Assembly (NCBI GenBank): GCA_026414485.1
Contig: JAOAIX010000012.1
Span: forward strand, 1 to 59,580
From: Candidatus Bathyarchaeota archaeon
GTDB lineage: Archaea; Thermoproteota; Bathyarchaeia; Bathyarchaeales; Bathycorpusculaceae
Direction of reading: 5' to 3'
Length of the DNA: 59,580 nt
Below, one piece after another: positions 37,256-45,347 of this stretch (position 1 is its first letter; each line of letters opens with the position of its first letter). Below the pieces are notes generated by a model. The model saw nothing but the letters and a program-made list of their open reading frames with translations, was not told where the DNA came from and did not search any database. A program made the position numbers and the translations under genes.

Positions 37256-37565
37256 ATTTGATCCCTTGATTCTCTAGACTTACCTGATAGACTTGATTTA
37301 CGTCAAAATTTATGCCTAAGCTGTCATATTCATGCTCGGTTAAAAACAAAATTATCTTTGGAAATGCCAACTGCTGCCTTTGTCCCAATATAGGAATCTG
37401 CTGCTGCAATGTCTGCATGAGGTCCTGCACCATTTTTGCCTCGTCTGTTTGAGGTCTCATGACAAAATTTTGGACTTCACGTTCTTCAATCAGTTCTATA
37501 CGTTTACCCAAGTTGCCATCTAAGTCACGAGTGGATTCGATTTTCTGAACTCTAACTCTGAACAT
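37239..37565 (-). CDS. Arcadin-1-like small protein
   Basis: A 108-residue protein: FRVRVQKIESTRDLDGNLGK and RIELIEEREVQ at the N-terminus, a central helix, then PKIILFLTEHEYDSLGINFD and VNQVYQVSLENQGIKF. The strand-helix-strand order and the LTEHEYDSLG phrase resemble arcadin-1, a protein linked to crenactin operons in other TACK archaea. No actin-like gene is nearby, so the link is by sequence style only. ATG start. Confidence 0.5.
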   Translation of the reverse strand: MFRVRVQKIESTRDLDGNLGKRIELIEEREVQNFVMRPQTDEAKMVQDLMQTLQQQIPILGQRQQLAFPKIILFLTEHEYDSLGINFDVNQVYQVSLENQGIKFTKVS

Positions 37566-37871
37566 GTATTTCTCCCTTCCAAACGCTAATGCAACTTCAC
37601 AGATTTAACTCTACTTCATTTTATTAACTGTTCCACGTTTTTTGCCTGCTTCTCCCTAAAACTCTCCATTTTTTACAGAACCAACACCACAGGGAATTGC
37701 AAGTTTAGAGAATCCACCCTTCAATTTTCACTGTGCTTTCACATTTAAAACAACGTTCGTCGTCGGAAACCAAAGATTAGGATAAAGTCTGTTTTCCAAC
37801 ACTCAAAGTTACTATTACGCAAGATATTATTTTGATTAGTCTACTATTTCTGCCTAAACGGCGGGTCAAAT
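37566..37871. other. Intergenic region upstream of the RHH gene
   Basis: This is the bulk of a 355-base gap. It is A/T- and pyrimidine-rich with no ORF or RNA gene that I can support. The last part (37872-37920) holds the RHH promoter. Confidence 0.4.
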
Positions 37872-37904
37872 TTTATATTTGCCACATGTTATATCCATAA
37901 TATG
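37872..37904 (+). promoter_or_regulatory. TATA box and near-palindromic operator of the RHH gene
   Basis: TTTATATTT (37872-37880) is a TATA box. CATGTTAT (37885-37892) and ATAATATG (37897-37904) form an inverted repeat with one mismatch, placed where transcription would start and just before the GGGAGG ribosome-binding site. This is the usual position of an autoregulatory ribbon-helix-helix operator. Confidence 0.5.
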
Positions 37905-37920
37905 AAAGGGAGGATTAAAC

Positions 37921-38073
37921 ATGAAACTAGTAACTGTACTGTTACCTGAAGCGTATCTTGAGGGACTAGACGAACTCGTGCGAGCAAACATGTATCCAAG
38001 CCGAAGTTCCGTTATAAGATCTTCAGTTAGAGATTTGTTAAAGAAAGAACTTTGGGAAAAACGCGGCAGATAA
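37921..38073 (+). CDS. Short ribbon-helix-helix DNA-binding protein
   Basis: A 50-residue protein: an N-terminal strand KLVTVLLPEAYLEGLDELV, then NMYPSRSSVIRSSVRDLLKK, the two-helix part with the conserved SRS turn. This is almost the whole RHH/CopG fold and nothing else. Highly similar short RHH proteins are widespread in archaea, some near cell-division genes (CdrS in haloarchaea). ATG with a strong GGGAGG 6 bases upstream. Confidence 0.85.
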   Translation: MKLVTVLLPEAYLEGLDELVRANMYPSRSSVIRSSVRDLLKKELWEKRGR

Positions 38074-38109
38074 ACCGCTGTACCTTCACAATTTCTCTAC
38101 TTAAACCTT

Positions 38110-38880
38110 TTAAGTAGTTTTTCTTGCAGACAGCTTAAATTTCTCCGCCACACCTGCCGCGTCAGGAGCCTGGACAATTTCCCTGCCAACAATAAGATAA
38201 GATGCACCTGCTTTAGTTGCGGCTGAAATCTCGCCACCTTGAGCGCCTATCCCAGGAGAATAGATCGGTACAGTTGAACCAAGGATTTGGTACACCTCGC
38301 GGATTTTATCAGGTGCAGTGGCACCAACAACAACACCATCTGCCTTGTATTTAAGGGCCTTATGAGCAAAAACAAGATACTGTTTAACTTCTAATCTATT
38401 TTCCCCATCAATGACTGTTTGTCCATAGCCTTCTACGGCTCCTTTATGGCTCATATATGTCAACAGTATTATTCCCCGTCCATGTTTCCCTGCAACTTCA
38501 AAAATTGGTTTTAATCCCTCTTCCCAACCAATAAAAGGATTAACTATAAGTGCGTCAAAACCTGCTTCGTAATAATACTCAGCTATCGTTTGGTTAGTAG
38601 CTCCAATATCGTTCACTTTTCCATCCATAATTGTGAGTAAACCTGCTTGGCGCGCTTGATTTACTAAGATTTGGACGCCATCAAAAATACCTAGCGGCAG
38701 GGTAAGGTGATGGTTTATTTTGACGGCGCATATGTGCGGGCTTGCCAAGTCGAGAATAGACTGTGCCCTAGCAAGTAGTTTTTCACGCTCTTTAGGATTC
38801 TGAAATGGAAAGTCCAAAGCTAAAACTATATTTGTCTGCCTTTTACGGGAAACTTCAGCCATCCTTATTTTGAAAGACAC
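38110..38880 (-). CDS. pyrF: Orotidine 5'-phosphate decarboxylase
   Basis: A 256-residue TIM-barrel enzyme. VLALDFPFQNP (first strand Asp), CAVKINHHLTLPLG (Lys), and MDGKVNDIGATNQTI, the DxKxxD catalytic array, identify it. The later part has VVGATAPDKIREVYQ, YSPGIGAQGGE and LIVGREIVQAPD for phosphate binding. It makes UMP, the last step of de novo pyrimidine synthesis. GTG 38880 has AAGGTG about 8 bases upstream; ATG 38862 is another possible start. Confidence 0.92.
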   Translation of the reverse strand: MSFKIRMAEVSRKRQTNIVLALDFPFQNPKEREKLLARAQSILDLASPHICAVKINHHLTLPLGIFDGVQILVNQARQAGLLTIMDGKVNDIGATNQTIAEYYYEAGFDALIVNPFIGWEEGLKPIFEVAGKHGRGIILLTYMSHKGAVEGYGQTVIDGENRLEVKQYLVFAHKALKYKADGVVVGATAPDKIREVYQILGSTVPIYSPGIGAQGGEISAATKAGASYLIVGREIVQAPDAAGVAEKFKLSARKTT

Positions 38881-39025
38881 TACGTTGCACCTTATGATTA
38901 TTCATCCAGTGAAAGCATTAACCTTTGTGCTTAAACGGCAAACATATTTTGGATGCTTGTACAGAAAAAGCGGTACAGTTTTATATCTCAAAGGCAAAGT
39001 GAAAACGCAAAGGTTGCCCCTATTC

Positions 39026-39793
39026 ATGTCAGTTTCTCCAAGTCTCCGCGAAATTTTGGCTCGACGAATAGCAGGGGAAGTTATACTCTCCAGTAAGCCA
39101 GGTGCAACTATGCGCAAATGGAGAGAACTCTTCGCTGTCTCTCAAATTACTCTCAGCGAAAAGATGTCTCTATCAGCAAGCGTCATTAGTGACTATGAAA
39201 GTGGCAGACGAAAAAGTCCAGGGGCCAAATTCATCCGTCGCTTTGTTTTGTCCTTGTTGCAAATTGACGAGGAAAAAGGTAGCCGTTTCATAAGAGAATT
39301 CGCCAAGCTGACAAGTTCCCCCAGTATGGCAATTGTTGATCTGCGTGAATTTCCAATTCCTGTACGCGTCGAGTACCTGTGTAAAGCAATCAACGGTGAG
39401 GTTGTTGTAGGCGCAGAAAACTACGTAAAAGAAGTCCACGGCTACACAGTTGTTGACAGTCGGAAAGCTGTGGAGGCCCTTAGTGGACAAGAATACACGC
39501 AATTGTTCGGTGCAACTACCGAACGTGCATTGATATTTACTAATGTTGAAAATCCTAGCTTCTCCATGATGGTTGTTAGAGTTAGCAGTCTCAAACCGCG
39601 CGTTGTGGTTTTCCACAAAATCAAACCTGACGAGGCTACAATTCAACTTGCAGTATACGAGCGTATTCCCCTAATTTACAGTGAATCACCAAGCATCGAG
39701 CAACTAGTCAAATCATTGAGAAAGTTATATCGCATAGCGTTGAGGATAAAACTGGGCAGGCGAGTTAAACCTCCGCCAAAAATAAGTGCTTAA
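39026..39793 (+). CDS. XRE-family transcription regulator (COG1709-like)
   Basis: About 255 residues from ATG 39026, chosen because the frame upstream overlaps pyrF while a TATA element (TTTATATCT near 38979) and AAAGG (about 39009) fit this start. The helix-turn-helix is MRKWRELFAVSQITLSEKMS followed by LSASVISDYESGRRKSPG, the XRE pattern. The larger C-terminal domain (VLYRIPLIYSESPS region and YTQLFGATTERALIFTNVE) is the archaeal-specific part of COG1709 proteins. The signal is unknown. Confidence 0.75.
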   Translation: MSVSPSLREILARRIAGEVILSSKPGATMRKWRELFAVSQITLSEKMSLSASVISDYESGRRKSPGAKFIRRFVLSLLQIDEEKGSRFIREFAKLTSSPSMAIVDLREFPIPVRVEYLCKAINGEVVVGAENYVKEVHGYTVVDSRKAVEALSGQEYTQLFGATTERALIFTNVENPSFSMMVVRVSSLKPRVVVFHKIKPDEATIQLAVYERIPLIYSESPSIEQLVKSLRKLYRIALRIKLGRRVKPPPKISA

Positions 39794-39812
39794 AATTTTC
39801 GCGCTTTTAATT

Positions 39813-40757
39813 TTAGAGTATTTCTCCAACAAGGGTAACTGGAAGTTTTCCAAGAAGTACCTTTAATTCCTCAAGTTTTACTTCGTCGACTGTAAGAAGC
39901 ACAACGGTTGCGGGTCCAGCAGTTTTTTCCAAATCTAAATTTGTCTCCTCTGTAAGTTTGAGTTGACATCCAACAGAGTAAGCCATCATTCTAGCTTCAT
40001 GAGCTATACCAGATGTACCTACGGGCACTATGTCATGAATGAACTTCTTCTGACACAACTCTGATACAAGCTTCAGGTCTGCAATTTCCCCTTTTATCTC
40101 CCCTTGTATGACTTCGTATCCAACTTTAGGTTTACCTACAGCCACCACCAAGTCGCCTCTTTTTGTTTTACCCAACCGCAAGTCTGCTTCATTTGCGAAA
40201 CCCACCGCTGTTAAGCCAACGCCCGTTTGTTCTGTACCAAAGTTGTCCTCAGTGTTATCCATAATAACCTGATTAGCATCAAGACCTAAAACAGCAACTT
40301 CATGCTTTATCCCCTCTACAATTTCACGCCCTGTCGGCTCCTTCTCCACCCCCAAAGTAACTGATGCCAGCAACGGAAACGCCCCTGTCGCAATGACATC
40401 CATTAAGGCCACCCTAGCTAAGAATTTTCCTAAAACTCTGCTTTGGACTTTCACTTTATCTCTTTTCTTTGATCCTACAGCCCCTGAGGAAGTGGATCCA
40501 ACAACAATTGCGTGGCCAGTTGGCACTTTAAGAATAACTACATCCCCGCGCCGTTGGTACAAAATCTGTGAAGGTTTTACTTGAAATGCTGCTGGTCTCA
40601 GTATACTGCCTATATTTTCAACGAGGTGTAAATAAACTGTTAATGCTTGCCGAATAATCTCAGAGCGGTTAAGACCGTGTAGTTTTGCAAGTTTGTCTAC
40701 ATCCGCAATAAGTTCATCTGATACGCGAACGTTTGTAACTTTCAAACAATCACACAC
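39813..40757 (-). CDS. Ribbon-helix-helix domain fused to AIR-synthase (PurM)-like domain
   Basis: A 314-residue protein. Residues 1-50 are an RHH DNA-binding domain (KVTNVRVSDELIADVDKLAK, LHGLNRSEIIRQALTVYL). The rest is a PurM/ThiL-like ATP-binding fold: RRGDVVILKVPTGHAIVVGS, LGKFLARVALMDVIATGAFP, MDNTEDNFGTEQTGVG and GTSGIAHEARMMAYS. Relatives phosphorylate or activate small molecules (ThiL, HypE, SelD, alpha-ribazole kinase). The fusion suggests a regulator that senses a nucleotide or an autoregulated enzyme. GTG 40757 lies inside a palindrome; TTG 40745 is an alternative start. Confidence 0.8.
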   Translation of the reverse strand: MCDCLKVTNVRVSDELIADVDKLAKLHGLNRSEIIRQALTVYLHLVENIGSILRPAAFQVKPSQILYQRRGDVVILKVPTGHAIVVGSTSSGAVGSKKRDKVKVQSRVLGKFLARVALMDVIATGAFPLLASVTLGVEKEPTGREIVEGIKHEVAVLGLDANQVIMDNTEDNFGTEQTGVGLTAVGFANEADLRLGKTKRGDLVVAVGKPKVGYEVIQGEIKGEIADLKLVSELCQKKFIHDIVPVGTSGIAHEARMMAYSVGCQLKLTEETNLDLEKTAGPATVVLLTVDEVKLEELKVLLGKLPVTLVGEIL

Positions 40758-40774
40758 TACATCATGTGGTGTGT
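40752..40774. promoter_or_regulatory. 23-bp near-palindromic operator at the start of the RHH-AIRS gene
   Basis: ACACACTACAT-C-ATGTGGTGTGT is a dyad of 11-base arms about one central base with a single T/G mismatch. A TATA-like TTAATAAAAAG lies about 12-22 bases upstream on the minus strand, so the dyad covers the likely transcription start. This is a typical RHH site. Confidence 0.6.
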
Positions 40775-40948
40775 TGAAGGCTTTTTATTAATTCTTTTAT
40801 GTCCAGACTGAAACCTGTGTGTTAAAACTTAAAAATTGTTTCTGCAATTCGAAGTATTTACTGTACAAGCAATTAAGAAAACAATATATTACTTTTCTAC
40901 GTTTAAACCAACAACAAAAAGTGATATACCCAAAAGGATACATAAGAC

Positions 40949-42334
40949 ATGAAAATCACCCTTGTCAACCCACCATACCCACGAAACGCACATTCTCATC
41001 CGCCTTTCATTCCCCTTGGCATCGCCTATCTCGGCGCAGTTGCCGAACAAGCCGGACACCAAGTCACTGTTATAGATTGCCAAGCGGAAAAACTCACATC
41101 TGCAACCTTTAAAAGTCGAATCAGTCAGATCCACTCAGACGTAATTGGTTTAACTTCTACTACTTTACTTTACAATAGCGCAAAAGAACTAATTACAATA
41201 GCCAAGCAAATCTATCCCAATGCAATAACCCTCATGGGGGGAAGTCACGTAACTTTTTGGGATCAAAACGCTCTTAGAGAATGTCCTGAGCTAGATGTAG
41301 TAGTGCGACGTGAAGGCGAAACAACATTTGTAGAACTTCTACAAAAAATTCAACATAAAAAGCCCCTAAACGATGTTCTCGGCATAACTTACCGAGGCTC
41401 TGACGGGGCAATAATACGTAATGAAGATAGACCCTACATACATGACTTAGATTCTCTGCCATTTCCTGCTTATCATCTGCTTCCTCTGGAAGCATTTCAC
41501 CGTATGGGCAAAATTATTTTCCCACTCACCACAAGCAGAGGCTGTGTACAGTGGTGTGATTTTTGTAGTACTGTACGTATGTTTGGTAGAGCTTACCGCA
41601 CGCGTTCACCTAAAAGAGTTGTTGATGAAATGGAGTTTCTTCACAATAAATATGGTGAAAGCCAATTCACTTTTTATGACGACGCCTTCACCGTCAACCG
41701 TGATCATGTGTTGAAACTCTGTCAGGAAATTAAAGCCCGCAAACTCAACGTCAATTGGGACTGTGAAACCCGCGTTGATATGGTTGACCAAGAACTCTTA
41801 ACAGTTATGCGTGATGCAGGATGCATAACTGTGTGGTTCGGTGTAGAATCAGGTTCAGAAAAAATCTTGGGCAAGATGAACAAAAAAATTAAGCTAGAAG
41901 AAACGCGGCAAGCTTTCAAAACTGCCCAAAAAGTTGGTTTAATGACAATTGCCAGTGCTGTTATAGGCTTTCCAGGTGAAACAGAAGAAACTGCATGGGA
42001 AACCATAAACTTCATCAACTCCTTGGATCCTGACGACATCGGTTTCTATGTAGCAACACCTTACCCAGGCACTCCTATGTATGAAGAAGTTGTGAAAAAT
42101 GGCTGGTTAAAAGTGACTGACTTCAACAAATATGACACGGCAACTCCAACTTTTGAAACACCCTGGTTGAGCATGGAACGAATTCGCGAAATCCGCTATA
42201 AAGCACACCAGAAATTTTACCTACGACCCCGATACGTCTTGAAGATGCTTCGGCGAGGTGGAACCTACGGCAGGTCAGGTCTGAAAACCTCTGCGGCTTA
42301 CGCCTTACGTGCTATGCACATAAAACTTTCTTAG
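40949..42334 (+). CDS. B12-binding-domain radical SAM enzyme, tandem copy A
   Basis: A 461-residue enzyme. It has a cobalamin-binding-type N-domain (KITLVNPPYPRNAHSHPP, IDCQAEKL, LMGGSHVTFW, VVRREGETTFVELL), the radical SAM cluster CVQWCDFC (CxxxCxxC) near residue 195, then TVRMFGRAYRTRSPKR, FYDDAFTVNRDHV and WFGVESGSEKIL. The C-terminus ends RRGGTYGRSGLKTSAAYALR. ATG with AAAGGAT 10 bases upstream. No DxHxxG cobalamin-ligand motif is seen, so base-off His binding is not indicated. The product is unknown. It resembles the next gene over its whole length. Confidence 0.9.
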   Translation: MKITLVNPPYPRNAHSHPPFIPLGIAYLGAVAEQAGHQVTVIDCQAEKLTSATFKSRISQIHSDVIGLTSTTLLYNSAKELITIAKQIYPNAITLMGGSHVTFWDQNALRECPELDVVVRREGETTFVELLQKIQHKKPLNDVLGITYRGSDGAIIRNEDRPYIHDLDSLPFPAYHLLPLEAFHRMGKIIFPLTTSRGCVQWCDFCSTVRMFGRAYRTRSPKRVVDEMEFLHNKYGESQFTFYDDAFTVNRDHVLKLCQEIKARKLNVNWDCETRVDMVDQELLTVMRDAGCITVWFGVESGSEKILGKMNKKIKLEETRQAFKTAQKVGLMTIASAVIGFPGETEETAWETINFINSLDPDDIGFYVATPYPGTPMYEEVVKNGWLKVTDFNKYDTATPTFETPWLSMERIREIRYKAHQKFYLRPRYVLKMLRRGGTYGRSGLKTSAAYALRAMHIKLS

Positions 42335-42466
42335 CATTCCCTCATTTAGATTAAGATAACTTCAAAATAGTTGATTTATAAATAATCAACTTTGAGTTTT
42401 TTAGTGAAATTTCAAGAAAAACAATATATGGTCTTCACTATAGGAATACTCAGAAAGGTTCATGTC

Positions 42467-43852
42467 ATGCGAATTACCCTAATCAATCCTCCTTACCCGC
42501 CAAGCGTTCACTCCCATCCACCGTTCATCCCGCTAGGCATCGCTTATTTGGCAGCAGTTGCCGAAAAAGCAGGCCATGAAGTTACAGTTATAGATTGCCA
42601 AGCTGAAAAACTTACATATGAAGCATTCCGTAACAGAATTAGTCAGACGACAGCTGATGTAATAGGTGTAACAGCTACTACATTGCTTTACAAATCAGCT
42701 ATGCGGTTAATTACCATAGCCAAGCAAGTTCAGCCAGATGCTTTCACAATTCTTGGTGGATCCCATGGAACTTTCTGGGATGAGAATTCACTTAAAGAAT
42801 ATCCAAGCTTGGATCTGGTGGTTCGCAGAGAAGGCGAACAAACGTTAATAGAACTTCTAGAGAAGCTCCAAACAAAAAGCAATCTCAGCAAGGTTTTAGG
42901 CATAACCTTCCGCGATGGCGCCGGCAACATTGTCCGCACTCCCGACAGGCCTTTCATTAACAATCTTGATGAGTTACCGTTTCCAGCGCATCACCTGTTG
43001 CCCCTCTCTTCTTTGAGGCGCATGGGCAAAATTCTTTTTCCACTTATCAGTAGCCGTGGATGTGTTTACTGGTGTGATTTTTGTAGTACTGTGCGTATGT
43101 TTGGTAGAGCTTACCGCATGCGTAGCCCAAAAAACGTAGTTGACGAGATGCAGTTGGTTCACGACAAATATGGGGTGGATCAGGTGACGTTTTATGACGA
43201 TGCCTTTACAGTTGACCGTGGTCGTGTGATGAAAATCTGCGAAGAACTACGTGCCCGAAAACTTAAGTTAATGTGGGATTGTGGTACACGCGTGGATATG
43301 GTGGACCGTGAATTACTTCAAGTTATGCGTGACGCCGGTTGCTTTGCAGTTTGGTTGGGCGTTGAGTCAGGGTCTGAGGCAATTTTAGGTGCCATGAATA
43401 AACGCATCAAACTAAACCAAACCCGTTTGGCATACAAAACCGCACATGACGTAGGGTTAATGACCATTGCAAATGTAGTGTTGGGTTTTCCTGGAGAAAC
43501 TGAACAGACAGCTTGGGAAACAATTCGTTTTGTGAAGGAATTAAATCCTGACGATGTGGGTTTCTATGTGGCAACACCTTATCCTGGAACACCCATGTAC
43601 GACCAAGTGATTAAAAATGGTTGGCTTCGAGTTACCGATTTTGACAAGTATGATACTGCTGGACCCACTTTTGAAACGCCCTGGCTTAGTATGGAGAAAC
43701 TCGCCCAGATTCGTTATAAAGCCTACCAACAATTCTATTTGCGCCCAAATTACATCCTAAAGATGCTTCGACGAGGTGGAACCTACGGAATATCCGCTGT
43801 GAAAACTTCTGCCGCATACGCGTTGCGTGCTATGGGACTTAGATTATCTTAA
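42467..43852 (+). CDS. B12-binding-domain radical SAM enzyme, tandem copy B
   Basis: A 461-residue paralogue of copy A, the same length and colinear, with roughly two thirds identity by eye. ATG 42467 is chosen because it aligns with copy A and has AAAGGT 7 bases upstream; an open frame extends to 42392. Key motifs are RITLINPPYPPSVHSHPP, CVYWCDFC near residue 195, TVRMFGRAYRMRSPKN and FYDDAFTVDRGRV. The gap to copy A is 132 bases and has its own TATA-like element, so the pair may be separately regulated. Confidence 0.9.
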   Translation: MRITLINPPYPPSVHSHPPFIPLGIAYLAAVAEKAGHEVTVIDCQAEKLTYEAFRNRISQTTADVIGVTATTLLYKSAMRLITIAKQVQPDAFTILGGSHGTFWDENSLKEYPSLDLVVRREGEQTLIELLEKLQTKSNLSKVLGITFRDGAGNIVRTPDRPFINNLDELPFPAHHLLPLSSLRRMGKILFPLISSRGCVYWCDFCSTVRMFGRAYRMRSPKNVVDEMQLVHDKYGVDQVTFYDDAFTVDRGRVMKICEELRARKLKLMWDCGTRVDMVDRELLQVMRDAGCFAVWLGVESGSEAILGAMNKRIKLNQTRLAYKTAHDVGLMTIANVVLGFPGETEQTAWETIRFVKELNPDDVGFYVATPYPGTPMYDQVIKNGWLRVTDFDKYDTAGPTFETPWLSMEKLAQIRYKAYQQFYLRPNYILKMLRRGGTYGISAVKTSAAYALRAMGLRLS

Positions 43853-43905
43853 CTCAAATGTTGATTTAACTGCGGCGGAGGGTAGTTTTATTAGGATAGT
43901 AGGGT

Positions 43906-44058
43906 ATGGAGAGCTAGCGGGAAACTGTAAAATCAGTAGCTGTTGTTGGCGCCACCCCTAACAGAAATCAAATTATAGCTGTTATCGATGACAACTTGTG
44001 TTTCGATTTTACTCACTCGTCTATCATTATCTCCGAGGCTACCACTTCATTGGCATAA
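43906..44058 (+). pseudogene. Possible remnant of a CoA-binding/Rossmann protein
   Basis: Reading from ATG 43906 gives a TAG at the fourth codon, then an open stretch RETVKSVAVVGATPNRNQII, which looks like the dinucleotide-binding start of CoA-binding-domain proteins (VAVVGASPN...). The similarity stops after about 20 residues and the frame ends at 44056-44058. The gap 43853-44074 otherwise holds nothing I recognise. Chance similarity cannot be excluded. Confidence 0.3.
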
Positions 44059-44074
44059 TTAAATAAGAATTATT

Positions 44075-44905
44075 TTATACATCAGTTTGGTGTTTTTCAG
44101 GGTAAATTTTTCCACCATTTTCTCGGATAAGCTGAACCATCTGTGCTACAGCTTCTCTAAGAAGTGCTTCTGCTCTGTCTGGGTTTTTTTCTAAAATCGA
44201 AAAATGTAACTCCATATGCGGCTGGTTTTCCATACCTTTTGGATGAGACTTTATGTAAACCCCACAATTATCTTGCATTACTTTATCAATAAGCGGCGCC
44301 AGAATAGACTCCATTATGTTGTCGGCGTAGATACTTTTTTGGTAAAAACCACCGTTTTCTGATGCTTGCCGCAGCAAAGGCACAACTGAAAGCTCAAAGA
44401 TCGCTTCCATTTCTTTAGGCACCCCAGGAAGCGCAAACAAAACTGTATTTTCAATGTCTGCCTGCATACCTGGCGCAGTACCCACAGGGTTAAAAAGAGG
44501 TTTAGTTCCTTCAGGGAAGGTTGCCATTTTAACACGTGGTTCAGTCATGTCCGGCGTCTCGATGTTACGGCTTTTAACGTATTCCACGTACTTGTTTTGT
44601 ACCATTCTGAATGCTTCTACATTGACTACCCACTTCTTTTGTAGTGCAATTGAGATTCCCTGAAGAGTTTTGTCGTCAAACGTTGGCCCTAATCCCCCTG
44701 TAGTTATTACAAATTTTGGTTTTCGGCTGAGAGCTTCGCGGATGACTGATGCAATTTCTTGCAAGTCATCTGCACATACTGTTACTCTTTTTACTTTGAT
44801 GCCTAAATCGGTGGCTTTTTTGCCTATCCAGCTGGCGTTTGTGTTTACAACTTTGCCTATAAGTAATTCGTTACCTATGCACACTATCTCTAGCTCTGCT
44901 GCCAT
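44075..44905 (-). CDS. CinA N-terminal-domain (MoaB/MogA-like fold) protein
   Basis: A 276-residue protein: ELEIVCIGNELLIGKVVNTN at the start, FVITTGGLGPTFDDKTLQGI near 70, VGTAPGMQADIENTVLFALP and GVPKEMEAIFE are the COG1058 marks (molybdopterin-binding fold). In bacteria this domain in CinA is an ADP-ribose pyrophosphatase of NAD recycling; the C-terminal PncC deamidase domain is absent here, as usual in archaea. ATG start. Confidence 0.88.
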   Translation of the reverse strand: MAAELEIVCIGNELLIGKVVNTNASWIGKKATDLGIKVKRVTVCADDLQEIASVIREALSRKPKFVITTGGLGPTFDDKTLQGISIALQKKWVVNVEAFRMVQNKYVEYVKSRNIETPDMTEPRVKMATFPEGTKPLFNPVGTAPGMQADIENTVLFALPGVPKEMEAIFELSVVPLLRQASENGGFYQKSIYADNIMESILAPLIDKVMQDNCGVYIKSHPKGMENQPHMELHFSILEKNPDRAEALLREAVAQMVQLIRENGGKIYPEKHQTDV

Positions 44906-45022
44906 GCTTTTGCCTTCTCTAAAGATTCAATTAGGTTAACTAATTCTAATTATTTTTCCCCAAAAATTTATTGTGCAGAGTTAAAGCTGCCAAACTTTCG
45001 TCGCTTTATTTTTAAGCGTCTA

Positions 45023-45226
45023 CTATTTTTTGCTAAGATACCATTTTAGGTACTCTTTTCGGCGGTTTTCGCGAATTTCCTCAGCAGTTTCTTCTGGAGG
45101 ACGATTTTTCTCTCTTAACTCCATAAGTTCCTGCTGCGTAACCGATAAGCCGCAACTTTTGCAAATTTGGTGTTTAGTTGCTACGTTATAATGCATTTCA
45201 CCGCCGCATTCAGGACAGTAGGGCAT
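45023..45226 (-). CDS. Small zinc-ribbon protein
   Basis: A 67-residue protein. Two CxxC pairs (YCPECGGEMHY and ICKSCGLSVT) form a zinc ribbon; the C-terminal half is a charged helix (ELREKNRPPEETAEEIRENR) ending LKWYLSKK. The archaeal transcription-factor-like ribbon suggests nucleic-acid or protein binding. ATG 45226 or GTG 45229 are adjacent starts. Confidence 0.75.
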   Translation of the reverse strand: MPYCPECGGEMHYNVATKHQICKSCGLSVTQQELMELREKNRPPEETAEEIRENRRKEYLKWYLSKK

Positions 45227-45347
45227 CACTCTTCACATTCCTATTGCTAAAAAACTATCGTAAACGCACAGATATTAGTCTTCGCATAACAATGGGTTAT
45301 TTCTGACTTAAAAACGCCCAACTTCTTGTGGGTAAGGCAAACAGACT

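Noticed and set aside
40949-43852. Tandem similar sequences considered as a mobile or repeat element
   Set aside because: The similarity is at protein level over two full genes, with no terminal repeats or transposase.
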